A stretch of 5,460 bases of DNA from an uncultured Pseudomonadota bacterium (lineage in GTDB: Bacteria; Pseudomonadota; Gammaproteobacteria; Burkholderiales; SG8-39): the NCBI GenBank assembly GCA_903864555.1, contig CAIPGJ010000058.1, positions 1 to 5,460 of the forward strand, in the 5' to 3' direction. The notes below the pieces were generated by a model. The model was not told where the DNA came from, ran no database searches, and saw only the letters and a program-made list of their open reading frames with translations. The position numbers and the translations under genes were made by a program. Each line of letters begins with the position of its first letter. The stretch's first letter is position 1. Shown here piece by piece: positions 5,209 through 5,460 of this stretch.

Positions 5209-5460
5209 TCAGACCGGCTTCGAGGAAATCGACTCGAGCCCGCTCCGGGTATTGGCATAGCGTTCCGGGGTGACCTCGGCGATCGCCCGCAGCGATTCAC
5301 GCACGATGTCCTCGGTAATGCCGATCCCCCAGGGACCAGCCTGTAGTGCGGTCTTGAACATCCGGATAGCCACACTGCTTTTGTTGGCAATCTCGGTGGC
5401 CATTTCGAGGGAGACCTTCATCAGCTCATCAGGCTTCACCACCATCGAGATCATGCCGAT
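5209..5460 (-). CDS. Crotonase-family protein, enoyl-CoA hydratase/isomerase-like (3' end only)
   Basis: The frame is open from the window edge to TGA at 5209-5211 and gives about 83 C-terminal residues of a protein that normally has about 255-270. The sequence IGMISMVVKPDELMKVSLEM, then ATEIANKSSVAIRMFKTAL, matches the end of the crotonase domain in enoyl-CoA hydratases (the usual pattern is GLV..VV..eeL...A...A..IA.kSp.AirmaK.aL). Family members bind acyl-CoA thioesters and hydrate, isomerise or hydrolyse them. The catalytic residues lie upstream of the window, so the reaction cannot be told. The C-terminus (about 40 residues beyond the KTAL helix, ending SISSKPV) is not the common EKRKP-type ending, which may point to a less usual subfamily. 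An internal ATG at 5454 is not the start. The ATPase gene follows by 39 bp, so this gene probably belongs to the same operon and may act on the imported compound. Confidence 0.8.
   Translation of the reverse strand: MGMISMVVKPDELMKVSLEMATEIANKSSVAIRMFKTALQAGPWGIGITEDIVRESLRAIAEVTPERYANTRSGLESISSKPV

Overview
The window is GC-rich with short, dense coding and strong AGGAG-type ribosome binding sites. This and the gene families present suggest a proteobacterium, most plausibly a betaproteobacterium. That placement is an inference from style and gene content; there is no rRNA or other taxonomic marker here.

Layout. Positions 1-868 (+ strand) carry a compact three-gene cassette. It holds the 3' part of a HigB-type toxin gene (cut by the window edge), a complete HigA-type antitoxin gene, and, 14 bp further on, a small MazG-superfamily nucleotide pyrophosphohydrolase of the RS21-C6/dCTPP1 type. 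Positions 869-1230 hold no credible gene. This stretch has an AT-rich patch with a perfect 12-bp palindrome and a promoter-like sequence, followed by GC-rich hairpins and an imperfect direct repeat. It lies between convergent transcription units, so it probably contains terminators and REP-like repeat debris, and possibly a small RNA.

Positions 1231-5460 (- strand) carry one tightly packed transport operon, transcribed from right to left. The order is the 3' end of a crotonase-family (enoyl-CoA hydratase/isomerase) gene (cut by the window edge), a 39-bp gap, an ABC ATPase with a C-terminal TOBE-like domain, a double-length fused permease that starts at TTG and overlaps the ATPase stop by 4 bp, a 22-bp gap, and a periplasmic solute-binding protein. 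The three transport genes form a complete importer: the binding protein delivers solute, the two-in-one permease forms the channel, and the ATPase (presumably a homodimer) drives uptake. The architecture is that of the FbpABC / PotABCD-like group often annotated as ferric-iron transporters. However, the binding protein seems to lack the tyrosine pair that binds iron in FbpA, and the crotonase neighbour suggests an organic acid or acyl-CoA precursor instead. The substrate cannot be fixed from sequence alone.

Nothing in the window is clearly a new system. The points most worth a second look are the toxin-antitoxin plus nucleotide pyrophosphohydrolase cassette, the possible small RNA or regulatory site at 880-1006, and the unresolved substrate of the importer.
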